A stretch of 64,000 nt of DNA. It comes from Thoreauomyces humboldtii (taxonomy: Eukaryota > Chytridiomycota > Chytridiomycetes > Spizellomycetales > Powellomycetaceae). Position 1 is the first letter of the stretch; the number at the start of each line of letters is the position of its first letter. The notes beneath the pieces are model-generated. The model saw nothing but the letters and a program-made list of their open reading frames with translations. It was not told the origin of the DNA and did no database searches. Shown here in pieces: positions 1 to 11,800 of the stretch. The position numbers were made by a program, and so were the translations under genes. The stretch covers positions 1 through 64,000 of the forward strand of contig JADGJA010000005.1 in NCBI GenBank assembly GCA_027596035.1, read 5' to 3'.

Positions 1-46
1 GGGTTGAGCATGATGTGCCAGCCACTCTCAACGAATGACTGAAGAA

Positions 47-1206
47 TCAAGACGCACCTGGAAGGAACAAGCTTCCCATCACGAGTCTCTGCCCGTCCCG
101 CCGCGCGATGGAGAAGTCACCCTCGTCTTCCTCGTTCTCCGCCGCGATCCTCAGCACCTCGTCACGTTCCTCGGCTGCCGTGAGGTTGAGGGTCGTCGCA
201 CGTGGGGCTACCATACGTTCGAGCCACGGTCCCAGCTTCTCCCAAAGGGCGTTGTAGACCAGGCGCGCCCAGGGCAGGATGCAAACGGTAAGGGCTGGGG
301 ATGGGGGGAAACCGAGACGGATGTGTTCGTTCCCGAGAACGAGAAACGGCAGGAGGGGTAGGGCAGCATCGGCGGTGGTCATTCTGGCGGAGACCAGAGC
401 GACGGGTATGACCGGAAGGCCAACCTATGGAGTTGGAGTCAGCGTTGGCACGGTCGCGGGCGCGAGGTCCACGTCAGGATGGGCCTACCCAAGTCCGCCA
501 GCCCCAGTTCACTTCGCTCAGGATCCGCTCGCCTAGGTCGGCACCGCACATGGTCATGACGGCGAAAGCTCCGTACGTCGTCGCAACGATGTAGAAGGCC
601 ATCCCGACGCCCGCCAGCGTAGCGTACGGCACTGCCTGCTGCAGGGTTTGGTCGGCGAACTCGAGGGCCTGGAGGACCATGTCGTTTGCTCTGCAAGTTC
701 GTACGTTTTATGAGCAGCTGCAGAAGATTCTGCGAGGTGCCATGGAATGTCCCACTCTTACTCGTCGATGGCGTACGTATGGCCGCATGCAGGGCATCGC
801 ACTTCTCGGGCCAGAGGACCTTGCTTTTCCGTGATCCAGCGGAGGAGACAGTCTTCGTGTGCATACTGTTCAAACGGGTCGGAACCCTCGTCAGAACCCT
901 CTCTCGGCTGCTGCGGCAGGTCCTGTCCCCGCTCGTGCCAGTGCACTTGGCGCGTACCTTCAGAGAGTTCCGACACTTGCACGGTCGGATCCACGCACCA
1001 GGAGGTTTGCCGTCCCTATCTTCTCCTTCCTCCAAAAAGCAGATCCAGCAGCGTTTCTCGTCGCCAGTGGACTCTTCCCAAGGGATGGAGGTAGGGGCTC
1101 CGGAAGCGGTTCGACGGGCTGGCGGGTCGGTGTTTATCATTGGCGGGAGCTTTGTTACGGAGTGGATTACAGAGGGAGGTGGAGGCGAAGGGTGGGTGAG
1201 CACCAT
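47..1206 (-). CDS. MARCHF5: MARCH5-like membrane RING-CH E3 ubiquitin ligase
   Basis: Four exons give an open protein of about 310 residues: 1206-958, 865-762, 690-489 and 424-47. All introns are GT-AG and the phases agree. The first ATG in frame is at 1206. A C4HC3 RING-CH domain starts near residue 53 (CWICF, then CKC, then HEDCLLRW, then CPAC). It is split by intron 1 immediately after the CKC segment. Downstream hydrophobic segments resemble MARCH5: a helix around ATLAGVGMAFYIVATTYGAF, then a VGLPVIPVAL segment read across intron 3, then further hydrophobic stretches. MARCH5 family enzymes sit in the mitochondrial outer membrane and ubiquitinate fission and import factors; that role is inferred here from the family. 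The C-terminus is charged and ends at the TGA at 47, so the gene appears complete. The start shares a short upstream region with the plus-strand gene at 1466. Confidence 0.82.
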
Positions 1207-1465
1207 GAGCTTGTTGCTTTGGAATGAACTGCCTGGAATGCCACTCGGCAAAGGGTTGGGTTGTTGTTGTTGGGGGGTCAAGTCGTCTTGGGGATATGCG
1301 AGGAGTGACCAACCAGAGCTGCGGGCATGTGACTCACCTGTCCCTCGACCGACACTTCGTACATCATGGTTTCAGTTCACGATCGCACTCGGGCCGTTAT
1401 TCCCAGTCAAGCCAGGCCTCTAGGGACGTCTCCATTTCCCATCGCTCCCTGCAACAAAGGAGAAG
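1207..1465. promoter_or_regulatory. Head-to-head intergenic region between the MARCH5-like gene and the gene at 1466
   Basis: The 259 bp between two divergently oriented start codons must hold both 5' leaders and promoters. No canonical TATA element was recognised. This is inferred from gene orientation only. Confidence 0.5.
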
Positions 1466-1813
1466 ATGTCTCTCCGCAGTAGTTCCCACGCGTACGACGA
1501 ACCACCAGCCTCCGTCTCCTCCCTCCTCGCCATTCCCAGCCTTCTCTACCAAACCCTCCTTCGGATAACAGGCGGCAACACCCGCACGACGTTCGTGGTC
1601 CTCTTCGTAACGGCCCTCCTGGTGTACGTGGTCACGGTCGCGCTGCTCGGCTTCCTTCGAGGCGCCGCGAGGACCCTCTTCAAGGGCGCGAGGTTCGCCC
1701 TGATCGTCGCGGGACTCGTGTGGGTCGCAACCTGGTGGCAGCAGAACATGGCCGAAGGGACGAACCCAGCGTCTTCCAGATCCTCCTCGACCAACCACAA
1801 GGGGCGCCGGTGA
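1466..1813 (+). CDS. Small two-helix membrane protein, possibly Apq12-like
   Basis: A single-exon frame of 115 residues starts at ATG 1466. It has a polar N-terminus, a long hydrophobic helix (about residues 43-66, around VVLFVTALLVYVVTVALLGF), a short basic or amphipathic linker (RGAARTLFKGAR), a second hydrophobic stretch (FALIVAGLVWVATWW) and a Ser/Lys-rich tail. Two helices separated by a short amphipathic linker is the architecture of Apq12, a nuclear envelope/ER protein that works in nuclear pore assembly and lipid homeostasis. The resemblance is one of architecture and a few residues, so the family name is tentative. A generic small ER or mitochondrial membrane protein is the alternative. 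It is converted head-to-head with the MARCH5-like gene and converges with the SYLF gene, whose stop lies about 170 bp downstream. Confidence 0.5.
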   Translation: MSLRSSSHAYDEPPASVSSLLAIPSLLYQTLLRITGGNTRTTFVVLFVTALLVYVVTVALLGFLRGAARTLFKGARFALIVAGLVWVATWWQQNMAEGTNPASSRSSSTNHKGRR

Positions 1814-1984
1814 CAAGGGGCGACGGGAAGCAGGCGTAAGGGCGAGTGCGTGTCGCAGATGGACGGCGCGGAGGAAGCTTGCTCTGCTCGAGTTTTTTTT
1901 TTGGCGGGCGTTCGTTCCAAAGCAGCAAATATACATTATACAAGGACAGGGGGCGCATCGCGACGCTCCCCCACTCTTCAAAAA

Positions 1985-3419
1985 TCATTGATTGTTGTTG
2001 TTCCAACCTCCCATCTGGTTGGCATGTGCAGGATGATGCTGATATCCTTGCTGGCCCGATTGCTGTTGACCCTGCTGTTGCTGACCCATCCCTGCATTGT
2101 ACCCTCCTGTGCCACTGGATCCCGCTCCACCACCCTGCACGCCCTGTGCGTACTGCTGATGGGCGAGCGCCTGCTGCTGCAGCATCTGCTCGTACGAGAG
2201 TTGCCCCGCCGGCTGCTGCTGCTGCTGCTGCGATGGCTGCCCTTGCTGGAACTGCATAGACTGCGCCTGCTGGTACAACTGTTGCTGCTGGAGCTGGTAC
2301 ATGTATGCCTGCTGCTGCTGCATGAGCAGTTGCTGCGGGTCCAGTTGCTGCTGCCCAAACTGCTGCCCCTGCTGGCCCTGCATGTTGTACAGCTGCTGCT
2401 GGTATGCCAGCTGCGGGTTCGCTTGCACGCCGTACATTCCGGGACTGCCAAGCGGTGGTTGATATTGCTGTTGCGGTTGCTGCTGTTGTTGTTGAGGTGC
2501 GCCCTGGTGTTGTTGTTGTTGTTGCTGTTGCTGTTGCTGTGCGCGGACTTTGGTGACGGATGGGGCGATGTCGGAAAGGGAGTCGAGATTGGCGTAGTTC
2601 TTCCGTTTCACATCGACGGCAGCGTTGCTCCCTGCAGCAAGGTTCAAGACGATGTATAGAGCGTTCCCGACGCTACTCCGATCCACCGTGATTTTGTTCG
2701 TCAGAACCTACAAATGATCGAGTCAGCGAGAAGAAGCAGGTGTTTCCCCATACAAAACGACAAGTGCTTACATCGAACCAAGTAACGCTCTCTCCGTGCC
2801 ATCGTCCGTGCCGCGCAGGATCCTCCCTCACGAACCAAGTGACCATGTTGCTGGCGATCAACTCAGGTGGGGTAAACCCGCCGTTGAACCGAACCCACCC
2901 GTATACATCGACTGACGGGTCTATCGGCTCCCGGCCGTGGATGGGTCCCGGTTTGAATTGATCCGTGACTCCTAGCCGCAGTAACGCTCGTGACACGAGT
3001 TTGTGGATGGCCTTCTCGGTCATGAACAACAGGACCGTCTCCTGTCCGGACTGAATCGTGCCGTTTTGTTGTTCCAGTTCAATGGCGCAGGGAGCGGACC
3101 ATTCTGGTTGCGCGAAACACATTCATCAGTGACCGGTGGTATGGTTCAGAAGCTTCGCCAAACTGATGCAACGCTCACCTCCAGTCTTCAATCGCAGAAC
3201 GGCGACTCCTTTGCTCCCCTTGCAGATTGCGCACCTGAACAGTTTCAGAGATAAGCCTGGCAGCACTTGGCAACAGGGCGCTAAAGTTGTGCCCTACCCC
3301 ATGGCGCTTGTGATGTACGCGGGAGGGATGGCCCCCTGCTTTGCATCAGCAAAGGCGCTGAACGTTTTGGCTGCCTGTTGACATTCCTCTCCCGCGGTGA
3401 GGTCGCGTTGCTGTGACAT
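1985..3419 (-). CDS. SYLF-domain (Ysc84-like) protein with poly-Q C-terminus
   Basis: Four exons (3419-3298, 3234-3179, 3103-2772, 2707-1985) give about 410 residues with consistent phases. The N-terminal half fits the SYLF/Ysc84 lipid- and actin-binding pattern: AAKTFSAFADAKQ, then an IPP motif, then GVAVLRLKTGEWSAPCAI read across intron 2 (the usual form is V.ARL.DG.WSAPSAI), then an E/T-rich strand with VLLFMTEKAIHKLVS, and a GWVRFNGGF segment. The C-terminal part from about 2540 to 1985 is Gln-rich with several pure Q runs and ends in Asn/Gln residues. Ysc84-type proteins bind phosphoinositides and actin at endocytic patches and usually end in an SH3 domain. Here the SH3 is absent and a low-complexity Q tail takes its place. 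The SYLF call rests on remembered family pattern and is moderately sure. Confidence 0.62.
1990..2545. repeat. CAG/CTG-type trinucleotide-rich tract encoding poly-Q
   Basis: Dense, imperfect CTG/TTG triplets on the plus strand encode Gln runs on the minus strand. The longest clusters are near 2210-2235, 2475-2500 and 2505-2545. They produce spurious Leu-rich frames on the opposite strand. Confidence 0.8.
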
Positions 3420-3680
3420 GATGATTCTACGACTCGTACTCCAGGTGTGGTTAACGTTGAAGTGAACTTGTTGAAAGGGCCAAGATCAGGATGGCAGCCA
3501 AGAGTCTCCAGCGGCATGAGGCGCAAGGCTCCAATGCTCCGTCATGTCCTTGCTCTCTGTCGGAGTTTATCCCAATTAGGCAGCAGCAAACACCACAAAA
3601 CGATCGATACCCGATCAAAAAGAAACTCACCGCCATAAGCTCCTACACGTCGAGACTGTAAGAGAAAAGACTGCTGCACG
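3420..3680. promoter_or_regulatory. Head-to-head region between the SYLF gene and the solute-binding-like gene
   Basis: The two start codons are 261 bp apart and point away from each other. The interval is presumed to be a shared promoter region; no specific element was identified. Confidence 0.5.
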
Positions 3681-5687
3681 ATGAAGGGTTCATATCTGGT
3701 CGGGGTACTAGCTCTCCTGACGAAGGCTCTGCCCTTGCAAGGTAACTTCCTCCGGAATACCTCTCATGACGAATACTTCGGACATTGACTCGGTTGTCTT
3801 CTTCCTCAGCGAATCCGATCTCTTCCCGTTCGTCTTTAACGTCCGTAAGTCGCCCTGTCCGTCCAACCGCCCCGGCCAACCGCACAAACTACGCTTCCGG
3901 CGCTGCTCGCGTAGGAGCATCCACCGCCGACCTGACTTACGAAACGACAGCATCGGGCTCCGTCGTCATCCTCACTCCGTATGACCGCTCCGTCAGCACC
4001 CACGCAGACGCCCTTCGAGCTGCCAATGCCGCATGGGGAGCCGAAAACGACATATCCGTCTCCTGGAAGTCTTTCGCCGAGGGGACGGATTACAGGAACG
4101 ACTACATCGCTCAGGTCCTGGATGCGTGCAAGAATAAGGAGATGGGAGTGTTTGACGTGGTGTGGCTGGAAAGCTCAGAAGTGGGCCTGCTGGCGGACTG
4201 CATGGAAGACCTGTGGAGCTGGAGCGAGACGATCGCGGTGGAGCACGGAGGGGTGGTGGCCAGAGGCGCAGTGGTCAACGAGCGTCTCGGTAGGTCGAAA
4301 AACGTTTGAGCCGTTCGGGTTACAGTCTTGAAGTAGAAGCCTGACACCTGTTTTATTTCTTCAGTTGGGCTGCCGGCGGAGCTAGCTTTCGGCATCATGC
4401 TTTACAACTCTGATCTCTTGGAAAAGTACGGGTACTATTACTACCCTTCCGACATTGACGAGCTGGAAGAGATGGCCATCACAGTTCTCACTGGCGAAAG
4501 GGCTCTCGAAAACTACAAGCTTTCTGGATGGACAGGACCTTTGACCGGTACCTATCTCGGGGGCATTGCGATTTGACTAGGAGGCTCTTGTGACTACTGA
4601 CAAGTGCCTACTGCTTTCTTCTCATCCAGAAACTGAGGATCTGATTTCTTGGGCGACCGAATGGTTCGCTGGCATCAAACAGACGATCTTGTCGGACACT
4701 GGCAGTGTGACTATCGGCACGACGGCGGTCGCATCTTTTCTTGCACGCCTGACTGTCTGGCTGGCCGAGGACATCATCGACGATCTCGATGTAGACACCA
4801 CTGACATGGCTGCAGCGACTACCCGCTTTCGCAACAAACAGAGTATCTTCCTGCGTACCACAACTGCCCACGTCCCCGAGATCATCGCTTCTCCACCCAG
4901 TTTCGACTGGGGCATCGCACCCGTTCCATCCCAGCTGGAGAACGGGCTCGGGATCGGGACCGCCGAGGGATGGTTCGTCGGTGTCTTCAAGTACTCGAGC
5001 AACAAGCCAGGCGCTGTTCGCGTTGCGGAATACCTAACCTCGGAGGCTTACCAGAAGGCCAAGATCCTCGACCTCGGGGCTTCCATGGTCGGAACATACC
5101 CAAACTTTTTCCTGGACAAGTCCATTTGCGAGGCATATGGAACCGTGGCCGACGTCTCCCTCTGCTCCACTTACGCGCAGGTCTCGCTCACACGTCGACC
5201 CATCCCTCAAGCTGGAGTGCACTACGCCAACCTCTCCTCGCAGGTCCAAGAGACTCTGATGGAGGTCATGACCGGAGAGACGTACATCATCACAGCACTC
5301 ACCGCCCTGGACGCGTCACTGCGAGTCCTGTTCGGGCAACCCGCTGTCGCCGACCTGGGGTTGGAGATCGACGAGTCGACAGTCATCCGACCCAGCAAAA
5401 AGACACCTGAGAACGTCGAGACGCAGCTCGCTGGATTGCTTGCCGTGGCGGCAGTCACTGCTGTCATCGTTGCACTTCTGAGACGACAGCAGAGGCGGAA
5501 GATGGAACAGAAGCTCATTGCTGGAAACCCTTCATCGCCTACTCGAGCCGCGCAGGAGATGCAGCAGGCTGACAATCGGGAGGAAAATGGTGCGGCCGGG
5601 AAGGGCAAGTCGAGAGCAGGCGACGAGAGGGGCGATTCGGACGAGAACGCAGCGCTCATTGAGAAATCCGACACCATTGAAATCTGA
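3681..5687 (+). CDS. Secreted or membrane-anchored bacterial-type solute-binding-like protein
   Basis: Exons 3681-3741, 3810-4289, 4365-4547 and 4630-5687 give about 593 residues in phase. The first exon encodes a signal peptide (hydrophobic core LVGVLALLTKALPLQ). The central 430 residues look like a type 2 periplasmic sugar-binding fold: an opening beta strand SVVILTPYD, a DVVWLESSEVGLLADCM segment, LYNSDLLEKYG before an ELEEMA helix, and FDWGIAPVPS with GIGTAEGWFVG later. These are typical landmarks of extracellular solute-binding family 1. A single hydrophobic helix (around LAGLLAVAAVTAVIVALL, near residue 510-530) precedes a basic, then acidic, cytosolic tail of about 60 residues. Some chytrid and amoebal class C GPCRs carry such ectodomains, but no seven-helix part is present here. 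A nutrient or signal receptor ectodomain is inferred; the ligand is unknown. Confidence 0.72.
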
Positions 5688-5861
5688 AGTAGTTTGTCTT
5701 GGATATTTGATGTTAATGGATTACTTTACTCCATTCTATAAACGGTCACCGGGATGTTTAATCAGTCTTGAAGCTTCCATGAAGTAATCTTGAGATCCGA
5801 ACCGCAGGTTGAATCTCAAAGTTCGCCGACTCTTTATTACAAACAGAAGCATATAAATACA

Positions 5862-8800
5862 TCATACACCCTTCAATGGTCGCAGCTCCATGAACTCGCT
5901 CATTCGCTTGTCAAAACCCAAATCACGTTGTTCTGGAGCTATGAATGCACCTCCCGCACCTCCCGCTGCAGTCTGGTGCAGATAGCTGATAAGCTCGCAT
6001 CGCTCCTCGAACTGAGTCAATCGCTTCAGGTAAGCCGATCGCGTCCAGTCTTTGGACTTGGTGTTGTGGGCTGTGAAAGAGCGAGCAAAAGTAAGTTAAG
6101 CAGGCTACTTGAGGCATTCGACCTATCTTGCGAGCACTTGCCTTTCAGGTACAATGCGAGGTACTCGACAGCCGAAGCCTCCAGATTCTTGTACGGGAAC
6201 TTGGGCTTTGCGCGGCCGACGGCAAGCATGGCCTCCGTGACCTGCGTTGCAACCGTCTGTTCGAGATATCCTACCAGTGGGAGAGTGCCCACTGAGATAG
6301 GTGCTGGCCGTGGAGGCAATTTGTGAGGAAGTTGAAGGGATGCAAAGCGCCATGGTGTTCTTGTAGATGAAGAGCGAGGCAAGATGTGAGATGAGCATCG
6401 AAAAGACCGTGATCTCCGTGGAAATTCTTCACCTCATGAAACTTTGTAGGTTTTTCAACGATTCCATGGCGTAAAGCTTTCCGGCGTATTCGGCAATATA
6501 ATCGTGACTGCCTGGCACTATGCTCTGGAAACTGTACGACAATGTCAAGCGATGCCGAGCGTTGCAAAACCAAACCCAGCAGGATCTTACCCTTTGGGTC
6601 CCTCTGCAAACGTGACGGGGCAGTATCCCCGGAGTTCGAGACCTTTCGGGAACATCGCCTTGAGATCTCTCTCCGATCGCTGTACCGGCAGGGCTTCCGG
6701 TAGCGCACGACCATGCTCCACATATCGGGCAGGGTCAGCTCGAAACGCTTGTAGCTCAGCAGCTCCAGCTGTACGATAGTATTTGCCCTTTTGCGATGGT
6801 TCAAGTTCAAGTTAGCTTCGAGGACGAGTTGTACGTTGCCTCGACAGCGCCAACCACCTTACCCTGTACTCAGCCATGGCTTCGGTTCCCGTTGCTCCCT
6901 TTACAAGCTCGTTGCGATCGGTCAAGCATACGGGACAGTAATCGCCGAAGGGACCCATGTTCTGCTCGACGTGCTGCAAATCGGTGCCAATGTCAAAGAT
7001 AGGTGCAGGTTTATCTAGGACGCAAATTCCCAATAAGCGACGGTCTGTAGGAACCGTTGCTGTCATAAAATCCGAGCGTACCGGTGAAAATGGCGCCAAG
7101 GTATTCCTGGCGATGCGAGATGTTGGCCCTGGCCAACTTCCCGAGGGTGGTCTTGGCTGCCCATTTGGACCTCTCTGCATCGAGTTCAGTCCAGTTGTGG
7201 TACTTTTGGTGATATAAGGTCTTGAGGTCAGCAGTAAACGCGTTGTAAGCTTTGTTTCGAGCTCGTGCCACTTCTGGAACGTTAAGCTCCAGGTGGCCAT
7301 GTCTGTGGAACATCAATCTAGGTTAAGAGTGAACTGTATCGATGCAACGGCATAAAAAGCTCAAGTCTTACAAGACATCTGAAGTTCGCTCCAGCGCACA
7401 GCGCCGCAGCATTTCCGTCTCCGATATTTGAAGATTGATCACCATGTGCGGCAACACCCCGAGCTGTTCCAGCTGCAGTGCCTGGGACTGATTGAACGGC
7501 CAGCCGTCCATGATCCAGCTAAACGAGGGAATGAGTCTCCATACCAGAGAGTCGACCTCTTTTGTATCAGGACGCACCCTTTCTCTTGGCACAAGGCCCG
7601 CGTGGTTACGACATGGATGGCTTCTGCTGCCAGGTCATCGGGTACGGATTCTCCATGATCCAGTATCGTTTTCAGCTGAAAAGCATTTGCATACCGAATT
7701 AGCTGGTGCTCATTCAAATCAAGAAGGACTCGCCAAGACCAACCTCCTCGTACAATCCAGTAGCCACCTCTTGACCATCCAGGATGCTTTGCAAAACCAA
7801 AGGAACGTCCAGATACACCGCATCTAGCTCTGCAGCCAGACCTTTTGCGGCAGAGGTCTTGCCCGACTTAGCCCCGCCAACAATGCAAATTCGAGGACGC
7901 ACCACTGGTGGAGGAGCTGGTTGATTTGCGTATCGCCAGATGTCAGCGAGGAAGCGCTATATGTTTGTCAAATGTCAGCGATCTTTATAATAGAAAAGAT
8001 CGAGCACATCAAGCTACCTTTCGACTAGGTTTGTCCTTGAGGAAATAGATATGATCGCCAAAAACGACAGGCAGCGAACCAGCGCTACTTTTTGTGATAT
8101 ATCGGTTACCGTAGAGAGTGACTGGGCAATACTTTCTTTTGCGAAGATAGAAGTATAAACCATGAGTAGGTTCAAACGCTCCGATGTGCTGATCTCGCTC
8201 ACCCACCGAAACGGGCTGTAGGACTTGACCCCGAGATCTAAAAGCCGCGTGGCCTCTTTTGTCGGGATAGCGTAACCACTGCAGAAAAGACTCGACCGCT
8301 AAGGAAGAAGTAGCAACGCTTAGTGCGAGTCGGACTGACGCGAATGCGTGAACCTTACGAAGTCTAGATATCGCTTTAGCTTCTCTCGAAGCACTGCCAG
8401 AACGGAACGGACTGTGGCGTTTGCATCAACCTCGATGACAGGTATAGTACTCTTGGCCTCGAGGAGGCCTGTTGTCTCCCCTACTTGACCAAGAGTCTTC
8501 TCGACGCTGAAGAAAACAATCGTAAGGCTTCGACCCAGTATACACTTCAGGATACGAACCGATACGTACTTTTCGACCACGGCATCCAAGTCGTCTTCTT
8601 CCTCGAGGGAATCATCGCCTCCGTCACCTTCCTCCCGCATTCGAGGAAAGAGAGTCCCAGCTTTCCGCATGTCACGAGCGATGCGGGTGATAGCGGTTTC
8701 AGACTCCACGCTGAGATCCACTACTGCGTCTACTTGCAGGCTGTGACCAACTAATGTCTCGATCTCCATCTTCGTGTGTGGGAAGCCTTCGAGAAGAAAG

Positions 8801-11800
8801 CCGGATTTGATAGAACTGTCCGCCTAATGTGGAGATCTTCTCATGAGAGATCTTCTCGCTACAGAAGGCTCGATGAAGCAGACCACACACCTTGGCATTA
8901 AAGATCTCTCGCATGATGGTAACAAGGGCATCTGGGTTGACAACCTTATCCTCACCACTCATCCATACCCCTTCGTCGCCCGTCTTCTTCACGTAATCAT
9001 CGACTACGTCGATCCACTTGAGGTGGGTAATACCGGCGCAAGGTCCTCCTGACGCGGTCAAAGCCGAAATGAGCGTTGATTTTCCGCTTCCTGCCGCGCC
9101 AACGAAAGCAAGACGTATTGGTGGCGGTAGGATAACATTCGATCCAACGTAAGTTTGGGGTTCGGCTGAGAACCGTTCCCGGGCTTCGGAGCTGCTCAGA
9201 TAGTAATAGTGGGACTAAGGTGCAACAGTTGGTTCGTGGGCTTCTGTCAAACTATACCGATGTGCCGGCATACCTGGTACTTTACAACATAAGCCGCGTC
9301 TCCCTTGACGAGGACGTTATGGTCATGCAAGGCGACAGGACAGTAATCCTTTGTCTTGCCAAAAGGAATGTGAGGCCCTAGTGCTGCGGCCTGCTTGGCG
9401 TTCAGAACTTCAGCTTTGGCCCAGAACGGGTCGATGAGGGCCTGCACGGCACTCAGATTGGCGGTCACGCTTGCAGTAGCTTCCAAGACCACAACACCGC
9501 CGTGCCCCGGCCCCTCCGCTGGTGTGGCATCAGGTGCCGGCGCGTTAGGTAATGTTTTGAGAACCTCTGCAATCTCATCATGGAAAGCAGTGTACGACAC
9601 ATCAAGGAGCACATTGGAAGGTTCTGCTCGAGCTCGAACCTGCGCGTCTCCGATGTCTACAAAAGTCGCTAAGTCTGGGACAGGAACTTTAAATTGAGAG
9701 CGTACGTCCTTGACTTACCGTTTTGGAGGTGGACTATGCAGCCCGGAATCATACCCGCGCCTCGCAAAGCTTGCGTCTATCCCTTTCAGTCAATAACCTT
9801 CTCCTCCTCACGGAGATCCAGTCCATTCAGCTTGCCCACCTGCTCTATCGTGACCGGGAATCCGTCCAGAACCCACCCTTTTCCGCCCTAGAACTCAGAT
9901 GTCAGGATTCAGATGTAAACCTTGGTGAAAGATGTATCAGTCCATACAATGACGCACCTTTCCCGTATCTGTGGCATGCCGAAATACAGCCTTGACAAGG
10001 GCAACCTGGGTCTCGGTTGGCACCGCCTGTCCACGTTTGCACATCTCAACGACTTCGGGGAATTCATCCCGATAAGGCCCACTCTCCCAATTGCTCAGGA
10101 CTTCATCCAGCGATATCCTGACGAGCTCATACTGGGCTTCGAGCAATTTGGCGAGTGTCGATTTGCCTGATGATGGCCCTCCTAACACGCAGACGGACAG
10201 ATTCCGTACGGCTGGAGGAACCAGCAGGAATGGCAATGGATTGGCGAGAAACGTAGCGTGGTGAGCGGCGGAGCTCTGAAAATAGAAATGACCTTTGTAG
10301 CAAACACAAAAGTTGTAGTTGGACACTCGAACGGGATGTCCATCGGAAGATGCCTGAGACGCTATTGGGCAGTAGCTGCCCCAGACACCAAGTTCGCGAG
10401 GTGGTTCTTCCGTGTCGAGGTTGATTTCCGAGTAATGGCGAACGGCATCTTTCTCAGTCGCTGCGGCTGCAACCTTCAGATGTCAGCCAGCGAGACGTAA
10501 AACAGCATATCATGGGTGAACTCACGGAGAAATCCGCCTTCGGGGGCTGGCAGTGCTTTCGGAACCACGACGCGCATCCCTACACCGAGCGCATCGAGAC
10601 GATTCACCAGGGCTGGAACGATAACGTCGGGATGTTGCGATGCATCGAGACTGATCGCTCGATGAGCCGCCGAACCCACGAAAAACTCAGCCCGTATAGC
10701 CTCAAGAGCTTCTGCCGGATACGTCTCTAAGGTCTGTGCGACTGTTTCTGGAGAGTCTTCCGGACGCTTCACCAGCCTGCGTTACAAAACGCCATGGTGA
10801 GGTTCAAACCCGTTACATGAGCACATCCAATGACTCCAGCGTACCGATCGAGGATATCCATCGGGATAAGCGACCATTCAACTTTGTTCGTCAGCGGAAC
10901 CGACGGCACCTCTTTCCTCCTTGGGATCTTCCGCGGCTCCTCGCCGTCCTCACCCTCTTCGTCTTCTTCATCATCGTCCACGCTATTTCCATCCTCTTCC
11001 TCATCGTCTCCCCCTGCTCTGTCCTCCCCGTCTTTGTCTGCATCCTCATCTCCCTCGCCGGCACTGCTTCCATCCCCGGTCTCTTCTCCGTGACCTTCTG
11101 CTCGCCGCTTCCTGGAGAACACGACCTGGGCGCCCGGGTACAGTTTACCGTCCTTTGGATCGGTCCACTGTGCTGCTCGTCGTCGTACGAGGTCTTCCTC
11201 GGGAAGAGTCAGCTCGACGAGGATGGGCACGTGATGGGCTTGTTTTTCGGTCAGTATTCGTCGGATCGCCGTCGTGCCGTCCAGGTCTTCCGAGAGTGCA
11301 TCGGTATTGTTGAGCTTTGCGGCGAGGCCGGTCGGGACGCCGTCCAAAACGTAGCCTACGCGGTTGATTCTGGTCGATTAGCATGCGTCTTTTCCTCTGA
11401 CGAAGGCTGCAGGTGGGCGGGACCGTACCCCGAAACAGCGTCTCGGTGTCTCGCACTGTGGCCAGCATGAGCTCCATGATCTTTGCAGTCGGAACCTCTC
11501 GTCCCGATGCAAGTATCTCCACAACCTGAATTAGAAGGGGTGAGTCGTTTTGAAATATGTCGATCGCTCCCATTCCCTCAAACGAACCGCTGCATGTTCG
11601 GGATGGGCATCATCCACGACGGCATCAGCCAGGACCCTCTCGGGGGATACGAGCCGTGCGTTGACGGACTCTGCCAGCTTCTTGGCAACGGTGGTCCTGC
11701 CCACGCCTGGCTTTCCGATAACGATGTAGCATGGCCTTTCTGGTTGCTGCAAGGTGATTGCAGTCGGTAGAGCTGCTATGAGCTTGGATAGGTCGATAGG

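Noticed and set aside
1..46. A further C-terminal exon of the MARCH5-like gene spliced from a GGTGCG donor near 57
   Set aside because: The only acceptor in reach would make an intron of about 20 bases, too short; the TGA at 47 is a simpler end.
1850..2659. A Leu-rich plus-strand frame of about 269 codons
   Set aside because: It is the antisense of the poly-Q codons of the SYLF gene; CAG on one strand reads as CTG on the other.
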